Positions 35,333 to 44,301 of a stretch of DNA of 64,000 nucleotides are shown piece after piece. The stretch lies in NCBI RefSeq assembly GCF_900104645.1, contig NZ_FNWE01000002.1:263289-327288 (forward strand), given 5' to 3'. The notes beneath the pieces were generated by a model that searched no databases, had not been told where the DNA came from, and was given only the letters and a program-made list of their open reading frames with translations. The stretch's first letter is position 1; each line of letters opens with the position of its first letter. This stretch comes from Alterileibacterium massiliense (lineage in GTDB: Bacteria; Bacillota; Clostridia; Peptostreptococcales; Anaerovoracaceae). The position numbers and the translations under genes are program-made.

Positions 35333-36346
35333 ATGAAAAAAAAGCTTGCTCTTTTGTTAATTTTAACGTTCATAATTATAACACAGACGAGTTGTAATAG
35401 TAATAAAATAGAACCGATTTCAGATGAGGGATATTATCTGGATACAGTTTGCCAAATTTCAATCTACGATATGGAGGGCGGACTTGACAATAAAAAAGCT
35501 AAATCTGCAATTGATGATGCCTTTGATCTCTGTAGAAAACTAGATAAGACTTTGAGCAATACAGTTGATGCGAGCGACATTAGCAAGATTAATAATTCCA
35601 AAGGAGCTTGGGTGGAAGTTTCAGAAGATGCTATTAATGTCATAGAAGCAGGAATAGAATATGGCAAACTCTCAGATGGAGCATTTGACATAAGCATAGG
35701 GACGGTAACCTCATTATGGAATTTTCATTCAGATAATCCCACCCTGCCAAAAGAAAATGAGCTTGAGGAAGCACTCACCCATGTAGACTATAGAAATATA
35801 GAAATCGAGGGTAAGATGGTGAGGATAAAGGACCCAGATGCAAAGCTTGATTTGGGCGGAATAGCAAAGGGATATATAGGTGATAGGCTGGCTGACAGGC
35901 TCAAAAAGAATGGAGTAAAATCGGGGATTGTTAACCTTGGCGGAAATATAATTACAATAGGACAAAAGCCTGATGGAAAAAATTTCGTTATAGGCGTTGA
36001 AAAACCTTTTAGCGACCGAAGTGAAACTGTTGGAAGGGTCGAGGTTAGCGATAAGACTGTTGTAACTTCCGGAGTATATGAGAGGCAATTTGAAAAAGAC
36101 GGAGTTTTATACTACCATGTCTTAGATGCAAGGACGGGTTATCCTGTTAAGACAGATTTGGATTCAGCGAGCCTCGTGATGGACTATGGACATTCAATGG
36201 ACGCAGACGCACTTAGCACAATTTGCCTGATGAAGGGTTCAGAATCTGCACTCGAGTTTTTGGACAGCAGGGAAGATGTGAAAGGAGTTCTCTGCTTGCA
36301 TAACAAGGAGATAAAGAAATCAAAGGGCATGAAGATAGACAATTGA
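35333..36346 (+). CDS. apbE: FAD:protein FMN transferase
   Basis: 337 residues. A lipoprotein signal (MKKKLALLLILTFIIITQTS then Cys, lipobox TQTSC) anchors it outside the membrane. Family motifs: DTVCQISIYD, DGAFDISIGTVTSLWNF, LDLGGIAKGYIGDRL, the Mg2+/FAD loop GIVNLGGNI, HVLDARTGYPV and MDADALSTICLM. ApbE attaches FMN to Thr (or Ser) of RnfD, RnfG and other flavoproteins, so it should mature the rnf operon 11 kb upstream. AGGGGTAG serves as the ribosome site. Followed by a promoter for the MocR gene within its own tail. Confidence 0.95.
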   Translation: MKKKLALLLILTFIIITQTSCNSNKIEPISDEGYYLDTVCQISIYDMEGGLDNKKAKSAIDDAFDLCRKLDKTLSNTVDASDISKINNSKGAWVEVSEDAINVIEAGIEYGKLSDGAFDISIGTVTSLWNFHSDNPTLPKENELEEALTHVDYRNIEIEGKMVRIKDPDAKLDLGGIAKGYIGDRLADRLKKNGVKSGIVNLGGNIITIGQKPDGKNFVIGVEKPFSDRSETVGRVEVSDKTVVTSGVYERQFEKDGVLYYHVLDARTGYPVKTDLDSASLVMDYGHSMDADALSTICLMKGSESALEFLDSREDVKGVLCLHNKEIKKSKGMKIDN

Positions 36347-36347
36347 C

Positions 36348-36376
36348 TTGAGATTGATGCCTGTATATCTTATAAT
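36348..36376 (+). promoter_or_regulatory. Promoter of the MocR-like/thrS operon
   Basis: TTGAGA (36348-36353) and TATAAT (36371-36376) with an exact 17-bp spacer, starting transcription near 36383. It gives a leader of about 260 nt that contains the 10-bp GAG repeat array. No T-box signature is seen in this leader. Confidence 0.65.
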
Positions 36377-36410
36377 TATTAGAAAATCTTATTAATATAG
36401 TAACAGATTA

Positions 36411-36529
36411 GAGATTTTTAGAGCTTTTTAGAGAAAATCAGAGAAATTTAGAGTTTTTCAGAGTAATTTCGAAAAAATTAGAGAAATTTCGAGATTTTAG
36501 AGAAAATTAGAGAAAATTAGAGAAACTAA
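36411..36529 (+). repeat. Twelve tandem ~10-bp GAG-A/T-tract repeats
   Basis: Units start with GAG (one GAA) at 36411, 36421, 36431, 36441, 36451, 36461, 36471, 36481, 36491, 36500, 36510 and 36520, each followed by A/T tracts such as ATTTTTA or AAAATTA. The exact 10-bp phasing of A/T tracts predicts curved DNA; in RNA it gives a regular array of AGAG sites. Confidence 0.85.
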
Positions 36530-36642
36530 ATGTAGGAAGTATAAAAATCTAGATAAATAATTAAAAAACATATATAAATAAAATAAAGACATAAACAACG
36601 GTATAAACAAAGAATAAAAACAAAGGTATAAAATAGGGATAG

Positions 36643-38043
36643 ATGGAAAAGGTAGTTATTAATTTAAGTTCTGACTCAGATAAGAAATTGTATGAGCAGG
36701 TCTATGATAAATTTAGAAATGATATAGAGTCTGGAGTGATGAATTCCGGCGATAAGATGCCTTCGCTCAGGACACTTGCGAGGGATAATGATATAAGCAT
36801 AACGACGGTGGAATCTGCATATAACCAGCTCCTAGTTGAGGGATATATAGAGAGCAGGCCAAAGTCGGGATATTATGTAAATTCAGGAATTTCAACCATA
36901 GACAAAATAAAAAAAGACGATTCTTCTGACAATGAAGATTTTACTCTTTTAGATAAGAATTCCGATCAGATGCTACTATATGATGAGGAGAGTTTTGACT
37001 TTTACAAGTGGAAGAAGTCGATGAATAAGGTGTTTAGCAAGTACTCTCATCTTCTAAGATTTGAGGCTGAGCCTGCAGGAGAGCAAATTTTAAGGGAAGA
37101 AATTGCAAGCTACCTAAATGAGAGCAGGGGAATGTCATGCTTGCCAAGCGACATTGTGATCGGTGCAGGGACGCAGAATCTTACCAATTATATAATTAAA
37201 ATCCTAAGTGACAGGGGCATAAGAAGAGCGTCAATGGAATATCCGGGATATGACAAGATTAAGGAGATTTTTGAAAATTCTAATCTTGAACTGACAAAGA
37301 TTGGAATAAGTGGTGAGATAAATGCGTCAGACCTAGGAATTGACAGGAGAATACTATATGTCAATCCCTCCAACCACTTCCCGACAGGAACTGTAATGCC
37401 CGTTTCAACAAGAATTGAATTAATAAAATGGGCAAAAATGACAGATTCATATATAATAGAGGACGACTACGACAGTGAACTAAGGTATTTTGGAAAACCT
37501 GTCCCCCCGATGAAAACGATTGGTGATGGAGAGAGGGTAATATATTTCGGCTCCTTTTCGACAACGCTTTTCGCCGGAATTAATATAAGCTATATGGTTC
37601 TTCCTAGGAATTTAATGGAAGACTTTAACAGATTAAAGGATCGCTTTACTCAGACCTGCTCAAAAACCGAACAGCTCTGCCTAGCCATATATATGCAGGC
37701 TGGATATTACACTAGGACTATAAAAAAATGCAGGAAGATATACGCATCTAAGTTAAAGACGGCAATGAAATTATTTAATGAATATGGCGACGGCATATTT
37801 TCGCCAATAGATTCAAAGTCAGGAATTTCTTTGATGCTTAGAGTTAAGACTAAGATTAAAGCAGAAGATTTGGCAGAGATTGCGAATAGAAATGGAATGT
37901 TAATGGAGCCCGTCAAGGAGCTTTGCACGCCTGATACAAAAGTTCTTTGCTTCTACTTTTACAGGGTTTCTGAAACGATGCTAAAAATACTCATTAGACA
38001 ATATATACATACAACTAAGAGAAAAATGGAAGAGGTGAAATAG
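36643..38043 (+). CDS. MocR/PdxR-type regulator lacking the PLP lysine
   Basis: 466 residues. An N-terminal GntR-type winged helix (YEQVYDKFRNDIESGVM, PSLRTLARDNDISITTVESAYNQL, GYYV) is joined to a fold-I aminotransferase-like domain with NPSNHFPTGTVMP and the PLP-Asp region IIEDDYDSELRY. Where MocR proteins read GSFSKTLFPGLR, this one reads GSFSTTLFAGIN: the Schiff-base Lys is Thr (ACA) and the phosphate-binding Arg is Asn. It therefore probably binds PLP non-covalently, another ligand, or none. Its stop directly abuts thrS, with which it is co-transcribed. The ATG has only a weak AGGGAT upstream. Confidence 0.85.
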   Translation: MEKVVINLSSDSDKKLYEQVYDKFRNDIESGVMNSGDKMPSLRTLARDNDISITTVESAYNQLLVEGYIESRPKSGYYVNSGISTIDKIKKDDSSDNEDFTLLDKNSDQMLLYDEESFDFYKWKKSMNKVFSKYSHLLRFEAEPAGEQILREEIASYLNESRGMSCLPSDIVIGAGTQNLTNYIIKILSDRGIRRASMEYPGYDKIKEIFENSNLELTKIGISGEINASDLGIDRRILYVNPSNHFPTGTVMPVSTRIELIKWAKMTDSYIIEDDYDSELRYFGKPVPPMKTIGDGERVIYFGSFSTTLFAGINISYMVLPRNLMEDFNRLKDRFTQTCSKTEQLCLAIYMQAGYYTRTIKKCRKIYASKLKTAMKLFNEYGDGIFSPIDSKSGISLMLRVKTKIKAEDLAEIANRNGMLMEPVKELCTPDTKVLCFYFYRVSETMLKILIRQYIHTTKRKMEEVK

Positions 38044-39864
38044 ATGGATAAATTAAATAGAGAAGATTTTTTGGAAATTTACCGCCACTCGGCATCGCAT
38101 ATTTTGGCGAAAGCGGTAATGGAGATTTTTGGAAAAGATAAGGTTCAAATTGCAATAGGACCACAGATTGCAGATGGTTTTTATTATGACTTCGAGCTTC
38201 CAAGGGCTTTGACTGAAGATGATTTTAAGAGCATCGAAGATAAGATGAGAGAGATAATGCTAAGAAAAGAGGACTGGACTAGGATTATCGTGACTAAGGA
38301 AGAAGCCTTAGAGATGTTCAAAGACCAGAAATTTAAGGTTGAGCTTACTAATGATTTGCCTGACGATGAGACGATTACTATATACAAGACGGGCGATGAT
38401 TTCATGGATCTATGCTCAGGGCCTCATATAAACAATTCTGCAGAACTTCTCTCGATAGCATATAAGATAAAATCGGTATCCGGAGCATACTGGAGAGGAG
38501 ATGAAAATAGAGAACAACTGCAGAGGGTATATGTATATGCTTTTCCTGACAAAAAACAGCTTAAAGACCACCTTAATCTAATAAAAGAAGCTAAGGAGAG
38601 AGACCATAAGAAAATAGGACCAAAACTCGGATTATTCATGTTCCACCCATCAGCTCCCGGAATGCCATACTGGCTTCCTAATGGCTGGAAAGTTTTCAAT
38701 GCACTCCTTACATATTGGAGAAATGTGCACGACAGACATGGTTATCAAGAAATATCAGGACCGGTGCTAAGCAATAAGGTATTATGGGAAACATCAGGAC
38801 ACTGGGGACATTATAAGGAGAATATGTTCCTCGTTCCGGAAGCTAGAGAGAATGAAGATGATCCAAATGCGGTAAGCTTTGAAGAAGAGGACATGAGCAA
38901 ACTCTATGCGATGAAGCCTATGAACTGCCCTAACGCTATCAATGTGTACAAACACGAGCTCAGAAGTTATAAGGATTTACCTATTAGGATAAGCCAGACA
39001 GATGTAATACATAGGAGAGAAAAGAGCGGGGAGCTCAATGGTCTGTTCAGAGTTCAGCAGTTCAGACAGGATGACGCTCATATTTTAACAACGGAAGATA
39101 AGATTGCAGAAGAAATTAAGGACATCATGTCTATCTGCGATGAGTTATATAGCACCTTCGGTCTTTCATATAGGGTGGAGCTTTCTACAATGCCAGAAGA
39201 CCATATGGGAGATTTGGCGACATGGGAGAGAGCAGAAAACGACCTAAGAGCAATCCTCGATAAGACATATGGAGAGGGAAATTATGAGATTAACGAAGGA
39301 GATGGAGCTTTCTACGGTCCAAAGATTGACCTTCAGATGAAAGACGCACTTGGCAGAGAATGGCAGATGGGAACAATTCAGCTCGACTTCCTCCTTCCGC
39401 ATAGCTTCGATTGCAAATACACTGATTCCGACGGAAAGTATAAAGAGCCGGTAATGATACATAGAGCGATATTCGGTTCTTTTGAGAGATTTATCGGTAT
39501 ACTTACAGAGAATTTTAAGGGAGCTTTTCCTTTCTGGCTTTCCCCTGTTCAGGTTGGAATTGTTCCTATAAGAGAATCACATAATGAGTATGCGAAAAAA
39601 ATTCAGGATATACTAATGGAACATGGCATAAGGGTCAAAGCTGATTATAGCGATAGCAATATGAGAGATAAGATTAAGCATTTCAAACACGCTTTAACTC
39701 CATATGTTGCAGTTCTAGGTGACAAAGAGGCAGGAGAGGGTACTATATCTCTAAATATGCGAGGCGGAAATAAACAGATTCAAAATATTCCACTTGAGAA
39801 ATTCATAGAAATGTGCATAAAGATGAATAAGGAACACGCTTTAGAGCTGATTGACGAAGCTTAA
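38044..39864 (+). CDS. thrS: Threonyl-tRNA synthetase without TGS domain
   Basis: 606 residues; the usual bacterial enzyme is about 640. The N-terminal TGS (N1) domain is absent: the protein starts at the editing domain (RHSASHILAKAV, with the second site DLCSGPH). The class II core is complete, with zinc ligands in MKPMNCPN, in RQDDAHI and in MIHRAIFGSFER. The C-terminal anticodon-binding domain follows (VQVGIVPI, KADYSDSNMRDKIKH). GAGGTG 7 bases upstream lies in the mocR end, and the ATG follows the mocR TAG directly, so no upstream in-frame extension is possible. Charging of tRNA-Thr should be intact. Confidence 0.95.
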   Translation: MDKLNREDFLEIYRHSASHILAKAVMEIFGKDKVQIAIGPQIADGFYYDFELPRALTEDDFKSIEDKMREIMLRKEDWTRIIVTKEEALEMFKDQKFKVELTNDLPDDETITIYKTGDDFMDLCSGPHINNSAELLSIAYKIKSVSGAYWRGDENREQLQRVYVYAFPDKKQLKDHLNLIKEAKERDHKKIGPKLGLFMFHPSAPGMPYWLPNGWKVFNALLTYWRNVHDRHGYQEISGPVLSNKVLWETSGHWGHYKENMFLVPEARENEDDPNAVSFEEEDMSKLYAMKPMNCPNAINVYKHELRSYKDLPIRISQTDVIHRREKSGELNGLFRVQQFRQDDAHILTTEDKIAEEIKDIMSICDELYSTFGLSYRVELSTMPEDHMGDLATWERAENDLRAILDKTYGEGNYEINEGDGAFYGPKIDLQMKDALGREWQMGTIQLDFLLPHSFDCKYTDSDGKYKEPVMIHRAIFGSFERFIGILTENFKGAFPFWLSPVQVGIVPIRESHNEYAKKIQDILMEHGIRVKADYSDSNMRDKIKHFKHALTPYVAVLGDKEAGEGTISLNMRGGNKQIQNIPLEKFIEMCIKMNKEHALELIDEA

Positions 39865-39892
39865 AATAAAACCTTAGCTGTGAGGAAAAGAT

Positions 39893-40324
39893 ATGCAGAT
39901 TAATGAGAAGATAAAAAATTTTAATAAGTATCAAAAAATACTCTGCGTGCTTCTTTTTATAATACTAATCTTGGCGGTAATATCCATTATTTCCATGAAT
40001 AAGAAGCCAAAGTCGCTTGAAAAATATATTAAATCTCATCCATCAACGCAAAGGGAAATTGAGAATCTCAACAAGGGCGATGTTCAGATGACGGTTGAAA
40101 AGAATACAATAATATATAAATATGATACTAAAAAGGTCTTAGGAGATAAGAATTTCGATGATTTTGCAAAAAATAGCTTGCAAGAATCTCTCGAAAGCAA
40201 GGAAGCTGAGAAAAATTGCAAGCTACAGATTTCAAATATCGAAGATAAGACAGGGATAAAGGGAATAAAAGTCAAGATGATCTATATGTATGACGGAAAT
40301 GAAGTAGCGTCAAAAACATATTAA
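39893..40324 (+). CDS. Small membrane-anchored protein (DUF4854-like)
   Basis: 143 residues; GAGGAAAAG precedes the ATG. One N-terminal transmembrane helix (ILCVLLFIILILAVISIISM) and an exterior domain of about 100 residues with SLEKYIKSHPSTQREIE and NTIIYKYDTK. The layout resembles DUF4854 lipoprotein-like proteins of Clostridia, but there is no lipobox Cys, and the assignment is tentative. It lies 28 bases after thrS and is probably co-transcribed. Function unknown. Confidence 0.55.
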   Translation: MQINEKIKNFNKYQKILCVLLFIILILAVISIISMNKKPKSLEKYIKSHPSTQREIENLNKGDVQMTVEKNTIIYKYDTKKVLGDKNFDDFAKNSLQESLESKEAEKNCKLQISNIEDKTGIKGIKVKMIYMYDGNEVASKTY

Positions 40325-40401
40325 AAAGGTATCATATAAAAAAGGCATCATATAATAATATAATACCTTAAAATAATTCTTTAAATAATACCTTAAAAAT
40401 C

Positions 40402-41172
40402 TTAATCGATTTTATCCAGTGTTGTTATCGAAGCTTCTACAGATGAAAGAGGTGTCAATTCATTGCTATCTTCATCTTTGATAATTAGCCTGAAATCGTC
40501 ATCAATATCCGATGCTATTCCACGCTGTGTGGTGCCACTGCGGTACTCCACAGCTATTTTTTTGCCCAAGGTAGTGCAGTTCTCTCTATACTCATCAAGA
40601 TAAATTTTGTGGTCAAAATTCTCTTTGAATGGGAAGACCTCATAAAGGGCATTTGCGATTTCATCTCTAAGGCCATCTAAATCATAAATATGGAGAAAAC
40701 CGATCTCATCTTTTAACTCGTCAGGCAAAGGCAGGTCACGCTCGCTTATATTGCAATTTAGCCCAATTCCTATTATCACATATGAAGTTCCAATATTGGT
40801 CTGCTCAAATTCAGTCAAAATTCCGCCTACCTTTTTACCATTTGAGTAGATGTCATTTACCCATTTTATTGAAATTTCTTCTTTAGTAAATTTTTCTACA
40901 GCACGCTTTACCAAAAGTGCAGTAATCGGAGTTATATAATTAATATAATCTAGGTCTTCCTCGCTGGTAATTTCAAATAGGTAGGACATATATAATCCAC
41001 CCTCCGGAGAAAAGAACTTTTTGCCATATCGACCTTTGCCATCAGTCTGCCTTTTAGAAGTGAGAATTAAAGGCTTGTCGATAGAGAGATTTCGTTCAAT
41101 AAAAAATTTTGCATAATTATTTGTAGAATCAATCGACGGCATAGTGACATAATTAAATTTGCTATTTTCCAT
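40402..41172 (-). CDS. birA: Biotin-[acetyl-CoA-carboxylase] ligase, short form
   Basis: 256 residues from the ATG at 41172 on the minus strand. A TTG six codons earlier overlaps the GGAGG ribosome site and is less likely. The biotin/ATP loop RQTDGKGRYGKKFFSPEGG, KWVNDIY (catalytic Lys) and GGILTE are present, and there is a short C-terminal SH3-like domain (GIASDIDDDFRLII). There is no N-terminal helix-turn-helix, so this is a class I ligase with no repressor function. It biotinylates carrier proteins of carboxylases or decarboxylases. It is convergent with the thrS operon. Confidence 0.93.
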   Translation of the reverse strand: MENSKFNYVTMPSIDSTNNYAKFFIERNLSIDKPLILTSKRQTDGKGRYGKKFFSPEGGLYMSYLFEITSEEDLDYINYITPITALLVKRAVEKFTKEEISIKWVNDIYSNGKKVGGILTEFEQTNIGTSYVIIGIGLNCNISERDLPLPDELKDEIGFLHIYDLDGLRDEIANALYEVFPFKENFDHKIYLDEYRENCTTLGKKIAVEYRSGTTQRGIASDIDDDFRLIIKDEDSNELTPLSSVEASITTLDKID

Positions 41173-41325
41173 TATATTAATATCCTCCAATAATTTTTAT
41201 ATGTAATATGCCTATTATTATAACCCATAGATATGATAAAATACAAAGAATATTATCATGCCTCATAATGACAAAATCACAATTGATAATATATTTAACT
41301 AGCTTTGCAGGAGGTATTTTAACAT

Positions 41326-42864
41326 ATGAATAAATTTCTTGTAGCTAATGACGACGGAATTAATGCTTTAGGCATACAATCCCTCATCAAGAGGCTTTCG
41401 CTTTATGGCGAGGTATATGTGTGTGCTCCGTCAGACCAGAGGAGTTGCATGAGCCAGTCTATGACCCTTAGAAAACCTATAAGTGTAGAGCCGGTAGAAA
41501 TAGATGGTACGGTTGCTTCTTTCAGTTGCAGTGGAACGCCTGCAGATTGCATAAAATTTGGGATTCAGTGGACAAAAGATCACAATATTGATATAGATTA
41601 TGTGTTCAGCGGTGTTAACCACGGTGCGAACGGCGGAACGGACATAAGGTATTCAGGCACAATGGGGGCAGCTATGGAAGGAGCTATGAGCGGTATAAGG
41701 TCGGTAGCGATGTCCGTATTCAGTCATGAGGCAACGGAATTTGAATTTATACTTGATATGATTCCTGAAATACTTGAAATTTCAAAAGAGCTTCCCAAGG
41801 ATGTCGTTTTAAATGTAAACTCGCCAAATCTCCCTAAGTGGAAGATAAAAGGAGTGAAGATGGTTTCATCGGGACCTAGGAGTTTCCTTGATAGATTTAT
41901 AATATCTTCACCAAGCAATCCTGAGAACGGCGAAAGCATTTATCCGGATAGAAAGGCAGAATACAAATACGAGGGTAAACTCATGGATTTCAGCGGGACA
42001 GATGAGGAGATTGACCTAGGTGCAATCGCGGGAGGATATGCGACAATTACACCGATAAAGGTAGATGCAACAGATTACGAATCGCTGATAAAGATAAATA
42101 AATTAAATGAAAAAAATGCAATCTGTCTATTCATGAATTATCAGGAGAAATTGATTGACAGAATTAAAAATAGCAATGAGATTATTGATAGGACGAAAAG
42201 GCTTGCAAAATGTGCGGATATTTTGAATTTAAAAATCATCTATTCAAAGCATTTTGCGGGCGACCTAGGTGATATTCCTGATGAACTTAGCAAGTTATTT
42301 TCCAAGGGAAAGAAGGTAGATACAGTTAATTTTGACCTCTTTGACATTGACGGTTTTTATCAAGATTTAATCCCAAGAGCGGGAAGTAAGATTGTAATAT
42401 CGGGACTTGAAGCCCATGTTTCCCTTTTACAGACAGCCTTAGGCTTTATCAAAAGAGGGTTTGAGGTAATAGTTCTAAGCGATTGCTCTTCATCAAGAAG
42501 TGAGGAAGATTTCAAAGTTGCTATGGATTTTCTGTCTAAGGCTGGTTGCATGATAATGACCTATGAAGCATTTATCTATAGCATAATTGGTACAACAAAT
42601 CATGAAAATATAGAGGAACTTCTAAAGATAATAAATGCGGAGTATGATAAAGAGCCTTCAGATGATATAATCGCAAAAGAGGATAGCGATGAAAATATAT
42701 TTGAGATTAAGCAAAAAAATATGGAATATAAGGAAGATGAATATATAAAACATATAGAAGGTAGAGATGAAGAATTTGTAAATATATCTCGAAAAAAAGA
42801 CAATACTTATGGATATATGCCTGAACCAGCGGAGCGTATCATTCCAGACTCATTTGAAGAATAA
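41326..42864 (+). CDS. surE: SurE nucleotidase fused to an isochorismatase-like domain
   Basis: 512 residues, about twice a normal SurE. Residues 1-250 are a complete SurE: VANDDGINALG (metal Asp pair), DQRSCMSQSMT (Ser) and GVNHGANGGTDIRYSGTMGA (Asn ligand), for 5'/3'-nucleotide phosphate removal. Residues about 265-435 look like an isochorismatase/YcaC fold (IVISGLEAHVSLLQTAL, EVIVLSDCSSSR). The expected DxQ is NYQ and the nucleophilic Cys of the HVC motif is Ser, so this half is likely inactive. An acidic 75-residue tail ends the protein. AGGAGG precedes the ATG. The gene is continuous, with no sign of a sequencing frameshift. Confidence 0.8.
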   Translation: MNKFLVANDDGINALGIQSLIKRLSLYGEVYVCAPSDQRSCMSQSMTLRKPISVEPVEIDGTVASFSCSGTPADCIKFGIQWTKDHNIDIDYVFSGVNHGANGGTDIRYSGTMGAAMEGAMSGIRSVAMSVFSHEATEFEFILDMIPEILEISKELPKDVVLNVNSPNLPKWKIKGVKMVSSGPRSFLDRFIISSPSNPENGESIYPDRKAEYKYEGKLMDFSGTDEEIDLGAIAGGYATITPIKVDATDYESLIKINKLNEKNAICLFMNYQEKLIDRIKNSNEIIDRTKRLAKCADILNLKIIYSKHFAGDLGDIPDELSKLFSKGKKVDTVNFDLFDIDGFYQDLIPRAGSKIVISGLEAHVSLLQTALGFIKRGFEVIVLSDCSSSRSEEDFKVAMDFLSKAGCMIMTYEAFIYSIIGTTNHENIEELLKIINAEYDKEPSDDIIAKEDSDENIFEIKQKNMEYKEDEYIKHIEGRDEEFVNISRKKDNTYGYMPEPAERIIPDSFEE

Positions 42865-42991
42865 TATATTGTAATATCGAATATCGAGATAATTAACATT
42901 TATAAATTTCATGAAGAATTTTAATAAATATTTTTAATAAATAATTTTAATCAAGGAATAATTTTTAAAGTGTAAAACTAGGAGGGGTTTA

Positions 42992-44230
42992 ATGAAAAAA
43001 GAAGCAAATAGTGGAAACAGGTGGTTATATCTAGCTGTAGGAACAGTGATGCTATTGTTCCTAGGACTGATTTACGCGTGGTCAATCTTCAAGGTTCCAC
43101 TAAGCGAAATATATACAGACTGGACGGTGGCACAGATTTCGCTGACATTTACAATTTCAATGATAATGTTTTGTATCGGTGGGTTTATCGGCGGAATTTT
43201 GACAAAGAAGCTTAGCGTAAAAATTAGATTGATTATTGCGGCGATTCTTCTCTTTGTTGGATTTTTTGGAGCATCGAGATTACAGCCTGACAATCAGGAG
43301 CTAAGCCTCAAGATGATATATATTTTCTATGGAGTGTTTGGTGGTGCAGGAGTTGGCCTTGGATACAATGCTGTAATAGTTACAGTAACTCAGTGGTTCA
43401 GCGATAAGGTTGGACTAGCATCTGGAATAATGCTCATGGGATTTGGCCTTGGCGGATTAGCACTGGGAAGCGTTGTAAGCAAGCTTATTGAAATAGATGG
43501 AATAGCTAATACATTCGGAATATTAGCAATTGCAATTGCAATTTGCATGGTCGTAGGAGCTATCATAATCAAGTCGCCTGCACCTAGAGAGAATATCGAG
43601 AATAAGGAGAGCGAAAAGAGCAAAGCGACAGATGAAGCTGTTAATAATTATTCTCCAACCGAGATGATAAAAACAGGAAAATTCTGGTATTTTATGATTT
43701 GGGCAATTCTTCTAAATTCTGCAGCACTTCTCGTAATAAATAGTGCGGCAAACATTTCTCTTGCTTTCGGAGGCCCAGCGGTGCTTGGACTCATAATATC
43801 ACTTTTCAACGGAGCAGGAAGAATATTTGCAGGTTCTAATTTTGACAGAAATGGTACCAAGCTAACTTCGTTATGCAATATGGTTCTGATGCTCGCTGCA
43901 GGAGTACTGTTATCTGTTGCTGCCTTAGCGGATTCTCTTATAATAGTGGTATTTGGGCTAATATGTGCAGGCCTTGCATATGGAGGAATGCCAACTATTA
44001 CGGCGGCTTATACTAATAAGACATTTGGACCAAGGGATTACTCAACTAATTTTTCGATAGCTAATTTCGCAATAATTCCAGCAGCCATAATAGGACCGAT
44101 GGTTTCATCAAAACTCCTAGATGCTGCAGCTGGAAAATATGACACGAATTTCTACTCGATTATCGCGTTTTCAGTAGTGTCAATTGTATTCTGCGTGCTT
44201 TTCTTAAAAGCAAGCAATAAGAAAAAGTAG
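42992..44230 (+). CDS. MFS transporter, oxalate/formate antiporter (OFA) family
   Basis: 412 residues, 12 predicted helices split by a charged loop around residue 205 (ENIENKESEKSKATDEA). GLIYAWSIFKVPLSE, GFIGGILTKKLS and GVGLGYNAVIVTVTQWFSDK GLASG-type motifs are characteristic of the OFA subfamily typified by OxlT. Substrates in this subfamily are carboxylates such as oxalate, formate or lactate; the substrate is not visible from sequence. AGGAGGGG lies before the ATG. The gene stands alone and is followed by the tRNA-Thr/tuf promoter. Confidence 0.85.
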   Translation: MKKEANSGNRWLYLAVGTVMLLFLGLIYAWSIFKVPLSEIYTDWTVAQISLTFTISMIMFCIGGFIGGILTKKLSVKIRLIIAAILLFVGFFGASRLQPDNQELSLKMIYIFYGVFGGAGVGLGYNAVIVTVTQWFSDKVGLASGIMLMGFGLGGLALGSVVSKLIEIDGIANTFGILAIAIAICMVVGAIIIKSPAPRENIENKESEKSKATDEAVNNYSPTEMIKTGKFWYFMIWAILLNSAALLVINSAANISLAFGGPAVLGLIISLFNGAGRIFAGSNFDRNGTKLTSLCNMVLMLAAGVLLSVAALADSLIIVVFGLICAGLAYGGMPTITAAYTNKTFGPRDYSTNFSIANFAIIPAAIIGPMVSSKLLDAAAGKYDTNFYSIIAFSVVSIVFCVLFLKASNKKK

Positions 44231-44244
44231 GATAGCTGGATTTC

Positions 44245-44273
44245 TTGACATTAAAGGGTATTTATTGTATCAT
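44245..44273 (+). promoter_or_regulatory. Promoter of tRNA-Thr and tuf
   Basis: TTGACA (44245-44250) and TATCAT (44268-44273) with a 17-bp spacer, starting just before the tRNA. No terminator separates tRNA and tuf. Confidence 0.8.
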
Positions 44274-44301
44274 CGGTCTGTGCGTAAGTTCGATGATATA
44301 T

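Noticed and set aside
36411-36529. CRISPR array or TRAP site
   Set aside because: Units are only 10 bp with no spacer sequences, so it is not CRISPR; GAG triplets are 7 nt apart instead of the 2-3 nt needed for TRAP.
36380-36640. T-box leader for thrS
   Set aside because: No AGGGTGGNACCGCG-like antiterminator sequence or terminator pair is visible, and thrS is second in the operon behind the MocR-like gene.
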